From DATEJJ01 sp039649115 (GTDB lineage: Bacteria > Actinomycetota > Actinomycetes > Mycobacteriales > Micromonosporaceae): DNA of 11,965 nucleotides. Position numbers and translations under genes: made by a program. The stretch spans positions 1 through 11,965 of the forward strand of contig JBBWZQ010000116.1 in the NCBI GenBank assembly GCA_039649115.1. The letters are read 5' to 3'. Shown here piece by piece: positions 1 through 5,956 of this stretch; position 1 is the first letter of the stretch, and each line of letters begins with the position of its first letter. A model generated the notes under the pieces. That model was given only the letters and a program-made list of their open reading frames with translations. It searched no databases and had not been told where the DNA came from.

Positions 1-540
1 TGCGCGTCGCCTCGATCCACACGTACCCCGTGAAAGGGTGTCATCGCGTGGACCACGACGGCGCCGCGGTGGAGCCGTGGGGTCTGGCCGGCGACCGGCG
101 CTGGATGCCCGTCGACGAGGACGGCCAAGTGGTCAGCCAGCGGGAGGAGCCGCTTCTCACGCAGGTGCGGCCCTCTACTGTGGACGGCGGCATCATCCTC
201 TCCGCACCCGGCATGCCCGAGCTCAAGGTGCCGGCCGTCGCCGGTGCGCTGGCCGACGTGACGATCTGGCGGTACCCGCTGCCGGCGAGCCTGGCCGGAG
301 ACGAGGCTGACGAGTGGCTCAGCGCGGGTCCGCATCGGCGACGTGGTGTTCCGGGCCGCGAAGCCGTCCAACCGCTGCATCATGACGACCAACGACCAGG
401 AGACGGGCGAGCGGGGCACGGAACCGCTGCGCACGCTGGCCAGGTACCGGAAGATCAACCAGCTGTTGTTGTTCGGTCTGAACCTGATCCCGGACGGCAC
501 CGGCTGGATCTCGGCCGGCGACGAGGTGGAGATCCCGTAG
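1..540 (+). pseudogene. MOSC-domain protein gene with internal deletion and frameshift
   Basis: MOSC proteins are molybdenum-cofactor-binding sulfur-carrier or oxidoreductase proteins, commonly about 270 residues. The first two bases (TG) are probably the end of an ATG whose A lies just outside the window, because the frame from position 3 reads RVASIHTYPVKGCHRVD, a typical MOSC N-terminus, followed by EPWGLAGDRRWM. This frame runs as a MOSC beta-barrel domain to about base 326 (DEWLSA). The sequence then resumes in another frame from about base 325 with RVRIGDVVFRAAKPSNRC and TTNDQETGERG, the conserved MOSC C-terminus, ending at TAG 538-540. About 109 plus 71 residues remain, so some 90-100 central residues are missing by comparison with the family. 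The reading frame changes at the junction (321-328), so no intact protein can be made. The second cysteine of the usual C-x-R-C motif is kept; the first is serine. GTG at 30 is an in-frame internal codon, not the start. Confidence 0.8.
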
Positions 541-549
541 CTCGTGCCG

Positions 550-587
550 CCCGGTGCCCGCGCGTCTGACTCGGCGCGCCGGCCGGG
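550..587. terminator. GC-rich hairpin between convergent genes
   Basis: Ten bases after the MOSC stop, CCCGGT (550-555) can pair with the GCCGGG side (582-587), followed by a 3x3 internal loop and a second five-base-pair CGCGC/GCGCG stem around an approximately 10-nt loop. There is no T-tract. It lies between a rightward and a leftward gene, where a bidirectional terminator would be expected. Such hairpins arise easily in GC-rich DNA, so this is only a candidate. Confidence 0.25.
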
Positions 588-643
588 TGGATCGCGAGTG
601 GCGGATGTCGACCATGTTCTGCCGCGCCGAGGGCGGTCGGGCC

Positions 644-958
644 CTAGCGAGTGCTCGACGAGGGGCTGGCGGGCGTCTCCGGAGTGCTGGCCGGACTGAG
701 GTTCACATGATGCCCACTCAGCCAGGCCAGGGTGACGATGAGCAGCGCGATGAGGATCACGGCGAACTTGGCGAAGCCGCCGACGCCTGCCCAGGCCGTC
801 TTGCGCAGGCCGGGCATGGAATCCTTCACCTTCCGGTGGGCGATCCAGCCCAGCCGCATGCGGGCGAAGGCCGCGCCCGTCAGCGCGCCGACTCCCATGC
901 CGGCCCAGAACAGGCCCGAGCCGAGGACCCGGTTGACAGCATCGGCGGCGAGGATCAT
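644..958 (-). CDS. small two-helix membrane protein, unrecognised
   Basis: I do not recognise the family. From ATG at 958 the product has 104 residues and begins MILAADAVNRVLGSG. A glycine/alanine-rich hydrophobic segment (about residues 10-30, LFWAGMGVGALTG) is followed by a basic linker (ARMRLGWIAHRKVKDSMPGLRK), a strong transmembrane helix (about residues 62-82, FAKFAVILIALLIVTLAWL) and a short Ser/Thr/Pro tail ending at TAG 644-646. It is probably an inner-membrane protein with two helices. A longer version starting at ATG 1018 (124 residues) is possible. I prefer 958 because 960-1018 is distinctly less GC-rich, looks like a promoter region and encodes no hydrophobic or conserved sequence. 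Neither start has a good ribosome binding site. The gene is convergent with the MOSC remnant and lies downstream of the tRNA on the same strand. Confidence 0.55.
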   Translation of the reverse strand: MILAADAVNRVLGSGLFWAGMGVGALTGAAFARMRLGWIAHRKVKDSMPGLRKTAWAGVGGFAKFAVILIALLIVTLAWLSGHHVNLSPASTPETPASPSSSTR

Positions 959-969
959 GCATGCATGAT
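954..969. promoter_or_regulatory. 16-bp perfect palindrome over the start of the 644-958 gene
   Basis: ATCATGCATGCATGAT at 954-969 equals its own reverse complement over all 16 bases. It covers the preferred start codon (956-958) and the bases just upstream. The position suits a dimeric repressor operator. It could also be fortuitous, as it is built from repeated ATGC units. Confidence 0.4.
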
Positions 970-978
970 GGTCGATCA

Positions 979-1009
979 AAATTGGCTCGTCACTGGGACG
1001 ATCGGTCAA
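979..1009 (-). promoter_or_regulatory. weak candidate promoter for the 644-958 gene
   Basis: On the minus strand TTGACC (1009-1004) matches five of six -35 bases. A poor -10-like CAATTT (984-979) follows after 19 nt, so transcription would start near the palindrome at 954-969. The region stands out for its low GC content. The rest of 1019-1242, between this promoter and the tRNA, holds no supported gene or terminator. Confidence 0.2.
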
Positions 1010-1242
1010 TACGTACATGTGCCATCTTTGCTGTCAATCGCGGTTCGGCCGCCGCCGGGGCACAATCGTCGTCCGGTGCGCAGGCATTCAGCCGGTCGAC
1101 GGCGCCATAAGTCCTTCACGTTCCGCCACCTGCGCGGCAGGCTGCGCGCGGAGGAGGTGTCGCTTACCGGGTGCGGACAGAACCGGGCGCCGCGCGGGCG
1201 CCGGAGCAGTTGGCGCGCTGCGGAGCGAGATCCCACTTACGG

Positions 1243-1315
1243 TGGGGCCGGTGAGAGTCGAACTCACACTGGCGCGGACCTAAACCGCGTGCCTCTGCCA
1301 TTGGGCTACGGCCCC
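1243..1315 (-). tRNA. tRNA-Leu(UAG)-like, with a short variable loop
   Basis: The minus strand folds as a full cloverleaf of 73 nt. The acceptor stem is GGGGCCG/CGGCCCC with discriminator A73. The D arm is a three-base-pair GCC/GGC stem whose loop contains GGCAGA. The anticodon stem is CGCGG/CCGCG around the loop TTTAGGT, and the T arm is GTGAG-TTCGACT-CTCAC. The anticodon UAG (bases 1280-1282) reads the leucine codon CUA. A73, the three-base-pair D stem with an extended loop, and an anticodon loop identical to that of E. coli tRNA-Leu(UAG) all favour leucine. However, the variable region is only five bases (CCAGT), where bacterial leucine tRNAs normally carry a long class II arm. CCA is not encoded (ACCG follows). 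A possible -10 (TACCAT, 1329-1324) lies eight bases upstream. The gene is 50 bp downstream of the transglutaminase-like gene and could also be read from that operon. Confidence 0.88.
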
Positions 1316-1365
1316 GCGCTGCGATGGTACCGCCACCGTCGTCCGCCGTCGCCGGGCCGTGGGCC

Positions 1366-2208
1366 TCAGGCGAGGCGGGTGACTTCCACCTTCACACCCA
1401 GGTGCGAGCTGGGTGGGCCGTTGTAGATGCCCTTGAGCGGCGTCACGTCCGTGTAGTCGCGGCCGCGGGCCACCAGGACGTGCCGCTTGCCGGTCGGTAC
1501 CCCGTTCGTCGGGTCGTACCCTTCCCAGCCGCCGCACCACCACTCCACCCAGGCGTGGCTCTGCCCCTCGACCGTCTCGTCCGCGATCGCGTCCTTCTTC
1601 GGGTGCAGGTACCCGGAAACGTACCGGGCCGGGATCCCCAGCGAGCGCAGCAGCGCCACGGTCAGGTGGGCGATGTCCTGGCAGACGCCCTTGCGCAGCT
1701 CCCACGCCTCCTGCGCGCCGGTCTGCACCCCGGTCGAGCCCGGCACGTAGGCGACCGTGTCGCCGACCCAGCCAGCCAGCCGGCGGGCAGCCTCGCGCGG
1801 TCCGGCGCCGCCGGCCGCCTCCGCCGCGAATTCGCGCAGCGGCTCGTTGATGGCGGTACGCGGCGTCTCCACCAGCAGCTCCGCGTACTCGTCCAGAGTG
1901 GACCGTCCACGCAGGACGTCCCAGCCGACCTCCTCGATCGGGCCCGGGTCGTTCACCTCGACCAGGCTGCTCGCGGTCACCCGCAACTGCTGGTGCGGCC
2001 GCTGCAGGTCGAAGACGGTGACCTGGCTGCCCCAGTAGTCGTGGTACCGCCACGTCGACGCGGACGGCGACACCTCCACCTGGCTGAACAGGGTCAGCTG
2101 GTGCGGGAGCGTCATCGGCGTCATCCGCGCCTCGTTGTAGGACGCGTAGGCGGTGTCCGGGTAGGTGAACCCGGTGATGTGGTTGATGCGCAACCGCCAG
2201 GGTGTCAC
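1366..2208 (-). CDS. transglutaminase-like cysteine peptidase family protein
   Basis: This is a 280-residue protein of the bacterial transglutaminase-like family, whose members act as peptidases or amidases more often than as cross-linkers. Residues 1-85 form the N-terminal beta domain typical of the family (WRLRINHITGFTY, then YHDYWGSQVTVFDL). The transglutaminase core covers about 140-260 and carries the complete triad: Cys176 in GVCQDIAHL, His218 in GQSHAWVEWW and Asp232 in GYDPTNG. No signal peptide is visible, so it should be cytoplasmic. The start is GTG 2208, which overlaps the TGA of the alpha-E gene as GTGA, implying translational coupling. Open sequence upstream of 2208 is alpha-E coding sequence in another frame. 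In the known gene neighbourhood of this family it partners alpha-E and permuted ATP-grasp proteins and may cleave or remodel the product they make. The substrate is unknown. Confidence 0.92.
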   Translation of the reverse strand: MTPWRLRINHITGFTYPDTAYASYNEARMTPMTLPHQLTLFSQVEVSPSASTWRYHDYWGSQVTVFDLQRPHQQLRVTASSLVEVNDPGPIEEVGWDVLRGRSTLDEYAELLVETPRTAINEPLREFAAEAAGGAGPREAARRLAGWVGDTVAYVPGSTGVQTGAQEAWELRKGVCQDIAHLTVALLRSLGIPARYVSGYLHPKKDAIADETVEGQSHAWVEWWCGGWEGYDPTNGVPTGKRHVLVARGRDYTDVTPLKGIYNGPPSSHLGVKVEVTRLA

Positions 2209-3170
2209 CAGACCCCCTCGTGTTCCCAGCTCACCGGCGCCGCCTGCTGGAAGTAGCGGGCGGCGACGGCGGCACTCGCCGCGGCGCAGGCGTGTTGCAG
2301 CGCGCGCAGGTGCGCGGGCAGTTCGGCGACCAGGGACCTGATGTCCGCGTACTCCAGGCGGGTGCGCGCCTGCCCGATCGGGCGCCGGGCGGCGTCGGTC
2401 ATGCCGGCCCGCTCGATGCTGGGCGTCAGCTCGCGCAGGCACTGCTCGGCGGTGGTCAGCGCGTGCAGCGCGGAGCGCGGGAACAGCCGGTCGAGGAGCA
2501 GGAACTCCGCGACTCTCTGCGGCTGGAGGGCGCCGCCGTGGGTGCGCAGGAACGACTCGTCCGCGCCGCACGCCCGCAGCACAGTGCGCCAGTCACCGGC
2601 GCCGCGCGGCCCGACGCTGTCACCGGCGAACTCCGGCAGCAGCTGTACCGACAGCAGCCGCGCCATCATGTCCACCCGCTCCAGGCTGCGGCCCAGGATC
2701 AGGAAGCGCCAACCTTCGTCACGGCTCATGGTGGACTCGGCCAGGCCGGCGAGCACGGCGGCGCGCTCCCGCACGAAGGCGAGGAACAGCGTGGGGCCCA
2801 ACCGCTCCGCGGCGAGCTGGCGTGCCGGCAGGGTGTGCCAGGTGACGTTGAGGCACTCCCACATCTCGGTCGATATGGTCTCCCGCGCCCCCCGGGCGTT
2901 CTGCCGGGCGGCGGCCAGGGCGCCACTGATCGAGCTGGGGTTCCTGGTGTCGAAGGCGAGCCGCTCCAGAGCGTCCCCACTGGACAGTCGCTCGTCGGCC
3001 GACGGCTTGGTGCCCAGGATCGCCAGCAGCGAGCGGCAGGCCGCGTCCTCGTCGGACCACGGGTCCTCCAGCAGCCGGTTGAGGAAGGCGTCGAGGATCC
3101 GGGCGGTGTCGTCGGCCCGCTCGACGTAGCGGCCGATCCAGAACAGTGACTCCGCGATCCGGCTGAGCAT
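2205..3170 (-). CDS. alpha-E domain protein (DUF403 family)
   Basis: This 321-residue protein is predicted to be all-helical. It starts with the family signature MLSRIAESLFWIGRYVERAD and has the later conserved SLERVDMMARLL. Length and helical content fit a single, complete alpha-E domain. No enzymatic activity is established for the family; it is known from its constant association with permuted ATP-grasp ligases and transglutaminase-like proteins. The start is ATG 3170, with AAGGGG seven bases upstream on the minus strand. It follows the ATP-grasp stop by 11 bp and overlaps the transglutaminase start by four bases, so the three are one transcription unit. I infer that it forms a complex with the ligase or presents its substrate. 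Confidence 0.92.
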   Translation of the reverse strand: MLSRIAESLFWIGRYVERADDTARILDAFLNRLLEDPWSDEDAACRSLLAILGTKPSADERLSSGDALERLAFDTRNPSSISGALAAARQNARGARETISTEMWECLNVTWHTLPARQLAAERLGPTLFLAFVRERAAVLAGLAESTMSRDEGWRFLILGRSLERVDMMARLLSVQLLPEFAGDSVGPRGAGDWRTVLRACGADESFLRTHGGALQPQRVAEFLLLDRLFPRSALHALTTAEQCLRELTPSIERAGMTDAARRPIGQARTRLEYADIRSLVAELPAHLRALQHACAAASAAVAARYFQQAAPVSWEHEGVW

Positions 3171-3181
3171 CCCCGTACCCC

Positions 3182-4726
3182 TTATTGCTGGCCGTGGCCG
3201 CCGTCGGCCACGGCATCCTCGGGGGCGATGTCGTGCGGGATGACCTCGATGCTCATCGGTGCGGCGTGCGGCCGCGGCGCCGGCGTCGGCGGCGGCTCCT
3301 CGGCCAGCACCCAGGTGTCCTTGGACCCGCCGCCCTGGCTGGAGTTGACCACGAGCGCGCCCTCGGGCAGCGCCACCCTGGTGAGCCCGCCGGGCAGCAG
3401 CCACACGTCGCCGCCGTCGTTGATGGCGAACGGCCGCAGGTCGATGTGGCGCGGCGCGACCTGACTGTCCACAAGAGTCGGTGAGGTGGACAGTGCCACG
3501 GGACGCTGCGCGATCCAGCCTCGCGGATCGGCGGCGACCGCGGTGCGCAGCGTGTCCAGAGTGGACCGGTCCGCCTGCGGGCCGATGACGATCCCCTTGC
3601 CGCCCGCGCCGTCGACCGGCTTGAGTACCAGCTCGGCGAGGCGGTCCAGCACGTCCACGAGCACGTCGTGGTCGTCCAGCCGGAACGTCTCCACATTGGA
3701 GAGGACCGGCTCCTCGTGGAGGTAGTAGCGGATCAGGTCGGGTACGTAGGTGTAGAGCAGCTTGTCGTCGGCGACGCCGTTGCCGATGGCGTTGGCGAGC
3801 GTCACGTTGCCGGCCCGCGCCGCGTTCACGATGCCCGGGCAACCGATCACGCTGCCCGAGCGGAACTGCAACGGGTCCAGGAACTCGTCGTCGACCCGCC
3901 GGTACACCACGTGCACCGGCCGCTCGCCCTGGGTCGTGCGCATCCGTACCCGGTTGCCGTTGCACACCAGGTCGCGACCCTCCACCAGTTCGACGCCCAT
4001 GAGCCGGGCCAGCAGCGCGTGCTCGAAGTAGGCGGCGTTGTAGACACCCGGGGTGAGTACCACCACGCACGGGTCGGTGACTCCCTCGGGGGCGGCGGAC
4101 CGCAGCGCGGCGAGCAGCCGGACGGGGTAGTCGTCCACCGGGGTCACCCGGGCGTCGGCGAACAGGGTCGGCAGGGTATGCGTCATGGCGCGCCGGTTCT
4201 CGATGACGTAGCTCACCCCGGACGGGATGCGCAGGTTGTCTTCGAGCACCCGGAACCGGCCGTCCTCGTCCCGGATGAGGTCGACGCCGCTGATGTGCAC
4301 CCGTACCCCGTTGGGCGGCCGGATGCCGAACGCCTCCCGGTGGAAGTTGGCGCTCGTCGTGACCAACCGGCGCGGTACCACCCGGTCGCGCAGCACCTCG
4401 CCGCGCCCGTACACGTCGTCGAGGAACGCCTCCAGGGTGCGTACCCGCTGCCGGACCGCGCGGGTGATCTCGTCCCACTCGACCGCGTCGATGATCCGGG
4501 GGATCAGGTCGAGCGGGAACGGACGCTCCTCGCCCCCGTAGGCGAAGGTGACGCCGCGGTCGGTGAAGACCCGGGCGAGCTGGTCGGCACGGTAGCGCAG
4601 GTCGCCGCCGGACCACGGTTGCAGCGTGGCGAACAGCGACTGGTACGCGACGCGTACCTGGCCGGGCGCGGTGAACATCTCGTCCCAGGCGTTCGCCATC
4701 GCGTAGGAATCGAAGATGTCCGCCAT
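3182..4726 (-). CDS. circularly permuted ATP-grasp ligase
   Basis: The 514-residue product belongs to the circularly permuted ATP-grasp family (older DUF404/DUF407 names), predicted to form amide or peptide bonds using ATP. Conserved blocks in order are LEDNLRIPSGVSY (161-173), LTPGVYNAAYFEH (224-236), YRRVDDEFLDPL (275-286), GNVTLANAIGNGVADDK (306-322), the glycine-rich nucleotide loop KPVDGAGGKG (369-378) and NSSQGGGSKDTWVL (461-474). The domain appears intact. Beyond residue 475 a proline-rich tail of about 40 residues extends past the usual family end. No signal peptide is visible. The start is ATG 4726 with AAGG seven bases upstream. It is the first gene of the operon with alpha-E and transglutaminase. 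The acceptor and donor substrates cannot be read from sequence, and no adjacent gene hints at them. Confidence 0.93.
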   Translation of the reverse strand: MADIFDSYAMANAWDEMFTAPGQVRVAYQSLFATLQPWSGGDLRYRADQLARVFTDRGVTFAYGGEERPFPLDLIPRIIDAVEWDEITRAVRQRVRTLEAFLDDVYGRGEVLRDRVVPRRLVTTSANFHREAFGIRPPNGVRVHISGVDLIRDEDGRFRVLEDNLRIPSGVSYVIENRRAMTHTLPTLFADARVTPVDDYPVRLLAALRSAAPEGVTDPCVVVLTPGVYNAAYFEHALLARLMGVELVEGRDLVCNGNRVRMRTTQGERPVHVVYRRVDDEFLDPLQFRSGSVIGCPGIVNAARAGNVTLANAIGNGVADDKLLYTYVPDLIRYYLHEEPVLSNVETFRLDDHDVLVDVLDRLAELVLKPVDGAGGKGIVIGPQADRSTLDTLRTAVAADPRGWIAQRPVALSTSPTLVDSQVAPRHIDLRPFAINDGGDVWLLPGGLTRVALPEGALVVNSSQGGGSKDTWVLAEEPPPTPAPRPHAAPMSIEVIPHDIAPEDAVADGGHGQQ

Positions 4727-4747
4727 GACGGGACCTTACGTGAGATC

Positions 4748-4798
4748 CGTTACCGGCACATTACGCCTGCTCACCCCCGCTTCGGCCGCGTTACCGGC
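4748..4798 (-). promoter_or_regulatory. candidate promoter with paired direct repeats upstream of the ATP-grasp operon
   Basis: CGTTACCGGC occurs exactly at 4748-4757 and again at 4789-4798 (plus-strand reading), 41 bp apart start to start, which is close to four helical turns. Between them, on the minus strand, TAATGT (4763-4758) resembles a -10 hexamer and would start transcription about 25 bp before the ATG at 4726. One repeat therefore lies next to the start site and the other near -35 to -45, as expected for a regulator binding the same face of the helix. No convincing -35 is seen. Confidence 0.35.
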
Positions 4799-4801
4799 TG
4801 A

Positions 4802-5281
4802 TCATGCGAGGTCGCGCAGGAGTTTCGCGACGTGCCCGGTGGCCCGGACGTTGTACATCGCCTTCTCGATGCGGCCCTTCTCGTCGATCACGAAGGTGGA
4901 CCGGATGACCCCGGTGACCGTCTTGCCGTAGAGCTGCTTCTCGCCGTACGCGCCGTAGGCGGTGAGGACCTTCTTGTTCTCGTCGGAGACGAGCGGGAAC
5001 GTGAGCATGTCGCGCTCGCGGAACTTGGCGAGCTTGGCCGGCGAGTCCGGGGAGACGCCCACGACCTGGTAACCGGCCGCGCGCAGGGAGTCCAGCGAGT
5101 CCCGGAAGTCGCACGCCTGCTTGGTGCACCCGGGGGTCATCGCGGCCGGGTACGCGTACAGGACGACCCGCTGGCCGCGCAGGTCGGCGAGGGACAGCGT
5201 CTCGCCGGTATCGGTCGGCAGGCTGAAGTCGGGAGCCGTGTCGCCGGGTTCGAGTCGCACGGGTGCTACGGCATTCGTCAT
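4802..5281 (-). CDS. bcp: thioredoxin-dependent peroxiredoxin, Bcp/PrxQ type
   Basis: This 159-residue cytosolic peroxiredoxin reduces hydroperoxides with electrons from thioredoxin. The thioredoxin fold is complete, from PDFSLPTDTGE through STFVIDEKGRIE. The peroxidatic cysteine is Cys52 in the P-x3-T-x2-C motif (PAAMTPGCT), and the resolving cysteine Cys57 follows in KQACDF, which is the PrxQ two-cysteine arrangement. The usual KDN between the proline and threonine is AAM here, a small deviation. The start is ATG 5281, preceded by AGGGTGG. It is 19 bp after the VapC gene on the same strand and so is probably the last gene of the train that begins with mauE. The 75-bp gap to the ATP-grasp start contains that operon's candidate promoter. 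Confidence 0.95.
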   Translation of the reverse strand: MTNAVAPVRLEPGDTAPDFSLPTDTGETLSLADLRGQRVVLYAYPAAMTPGCTKQACDFRDSLDSLRAAGYQVVGVSPDSPAKLAKFRERDMLTFPLVSDENKKVLTAYGAYGEKQLYGKTVTGVIRSTFVIDEKGRIEKAMYNVRATGHVAKLLRDLA

Positions 5282-5300
5282 ACCGCCACCCTATCGCCGC

Positions 5301-5720
5301 CTACGCCACCGAACCGGCGGGTACGACCCAGCTCGTCGGCTGGCCGGTCACCGCGGCGATCGCGTCGAAGTCCCTGTCGTAGTGCAACACGGTCAGTCCG
5401 TTGACCTCGGCGCACGCGGCGGTAAGAAGGTCAACCGTGCCGGCCGTCCGGTGCTGGGACTTGTGCGCGAGCAGCGACTGGACCTCAGCGGCGCGTGCGC
5501 ACGCCTCAGGAGTGATGGGTAGCACGGTGCAGACCGACTCCCACACCATCTTCAACTTGCGGTACTCGGAAGCTCGTGCGCCGAACAGCACTTCGAGGAG
5601 TACGGGGGTGCTGACGGCGATCGCGTGCTCGTTCATGAGCGGGCGAAGCACTGCGGCGACCGGCGGACGGAGGCGGAGCCGGGCAAGCGCGCTTGTGTCG
5701 GCGAGGTAGCGAAGGGTCAT
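5301..5720 (-). CDS. vapC: PIN-domain ribonuclease toxin, VapC family
   Basis: This is a 139-residue PIN-domain protein, predicted to be a Mg2+-dependent endoribonuclease that inhibits translation when free of its antitoxin. The acidic residues of the PIN site are present: Asp8 (LADTSAL), Glu43 (LLEVLFGAR), Asp97 (GTVDLLTAA) and Asp115/Asp117 (HYDRDFD). The toxin therefore looks catalytically intact. The start ATG 5720 overlaps the antitoxin TGA as ATGA (5717-5720), the usual coupling for such pairs. The gene lies 19 bp upstream of bcp. The target RNA is unknown; VapC toxins are known to cut initiator or other tRNAs or rRNA. Confidence 0.93.
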   Translation of the reverse strand: MTLRYLADTSALARLRLRPPVAAVLRPLMNEHAIAVSTPVLLEVLFGARASEYRKLKMVWESVCTVLPITPEACARAAEVQSLLAHKSQHRTAGTVDLLTAACAEVNGLTVLHYDRDFDAIAAVTGQPTSWVVPAGSVA

Positions 5721-5953
5721 ACCGCTGCGTGGTCAGCGCCGTGGTCCGGTTCCCGCCGGGCGTCATGACGCAACTGGTCCGCGTCGTCGTACTCGAACGC
5801 CGGGCCGTTCATCATGTCGATGAGGAGATCGACCTTCCGGTGCTGAACCGCGCTGCGCAGTGCCGCCGTCACGGCCTCCTCATCAGATCCGCCGAACAAC
5901 TCGCCGGCTTCGTCGACGAGGTCGTCATCGACTCGAATGTGCCTCGTTGTCAT
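5717..5953 (-). CDS. vapB: VapB-type antitoxin
   Basis: This 78-residue protein opens with MTTRHIRVDDDLVDEAGELFGG, typical of VapB antitoxins: a short beta strand followed by helices that dimerise and bind operator DNA. The C-terminal half (VDLLIDMMNGPAFEYDDADQ) is the expected toxin-wrapping tail and is acidic and aromatic. The start is ATG 5953, with GGAGG on the minus strand 11 bases upstream, inside the end of the preceding gene. It begins only three bases after the stop of the membrane protein gene, so the pair sits directly in the redox gene train with no room for a separate intergenic promoter. Confidence 0.9.
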   Translation of the reverse strand: MTTRHIRVDDDLVDEAGELFGGSDEEAVTAALRSAVQHRKVDLLIDMMNGPAFEYDDADQLRHDARREPDHGADHAAV

Positions 5954-5956
5954 GAC

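Noticed and set aside
1180..1210. Repeated GGGCGCCG units downstream of the tRNA as a terminator
   Set aside because: The units are mainly direct repeats of a self-complementary GGCGCC core. No clean long hairpin or T-tract forms.
1280..1282. The tRNA as a UAG nonsense suppressor
   Set aside because: The anticodon itself is UAG and pairs with CUA. A UAG suppressor would need anticodon CUA.
3171..4616. An upstream extension of the alpha-E gene to 4616
   Set aside because: The extension is the ATP-grasp gene read in another frame. The alpha-E signature MLSRIAESLFWIGRYVERAD starts exactly at ATG 3170 with a good ribosome binding site.
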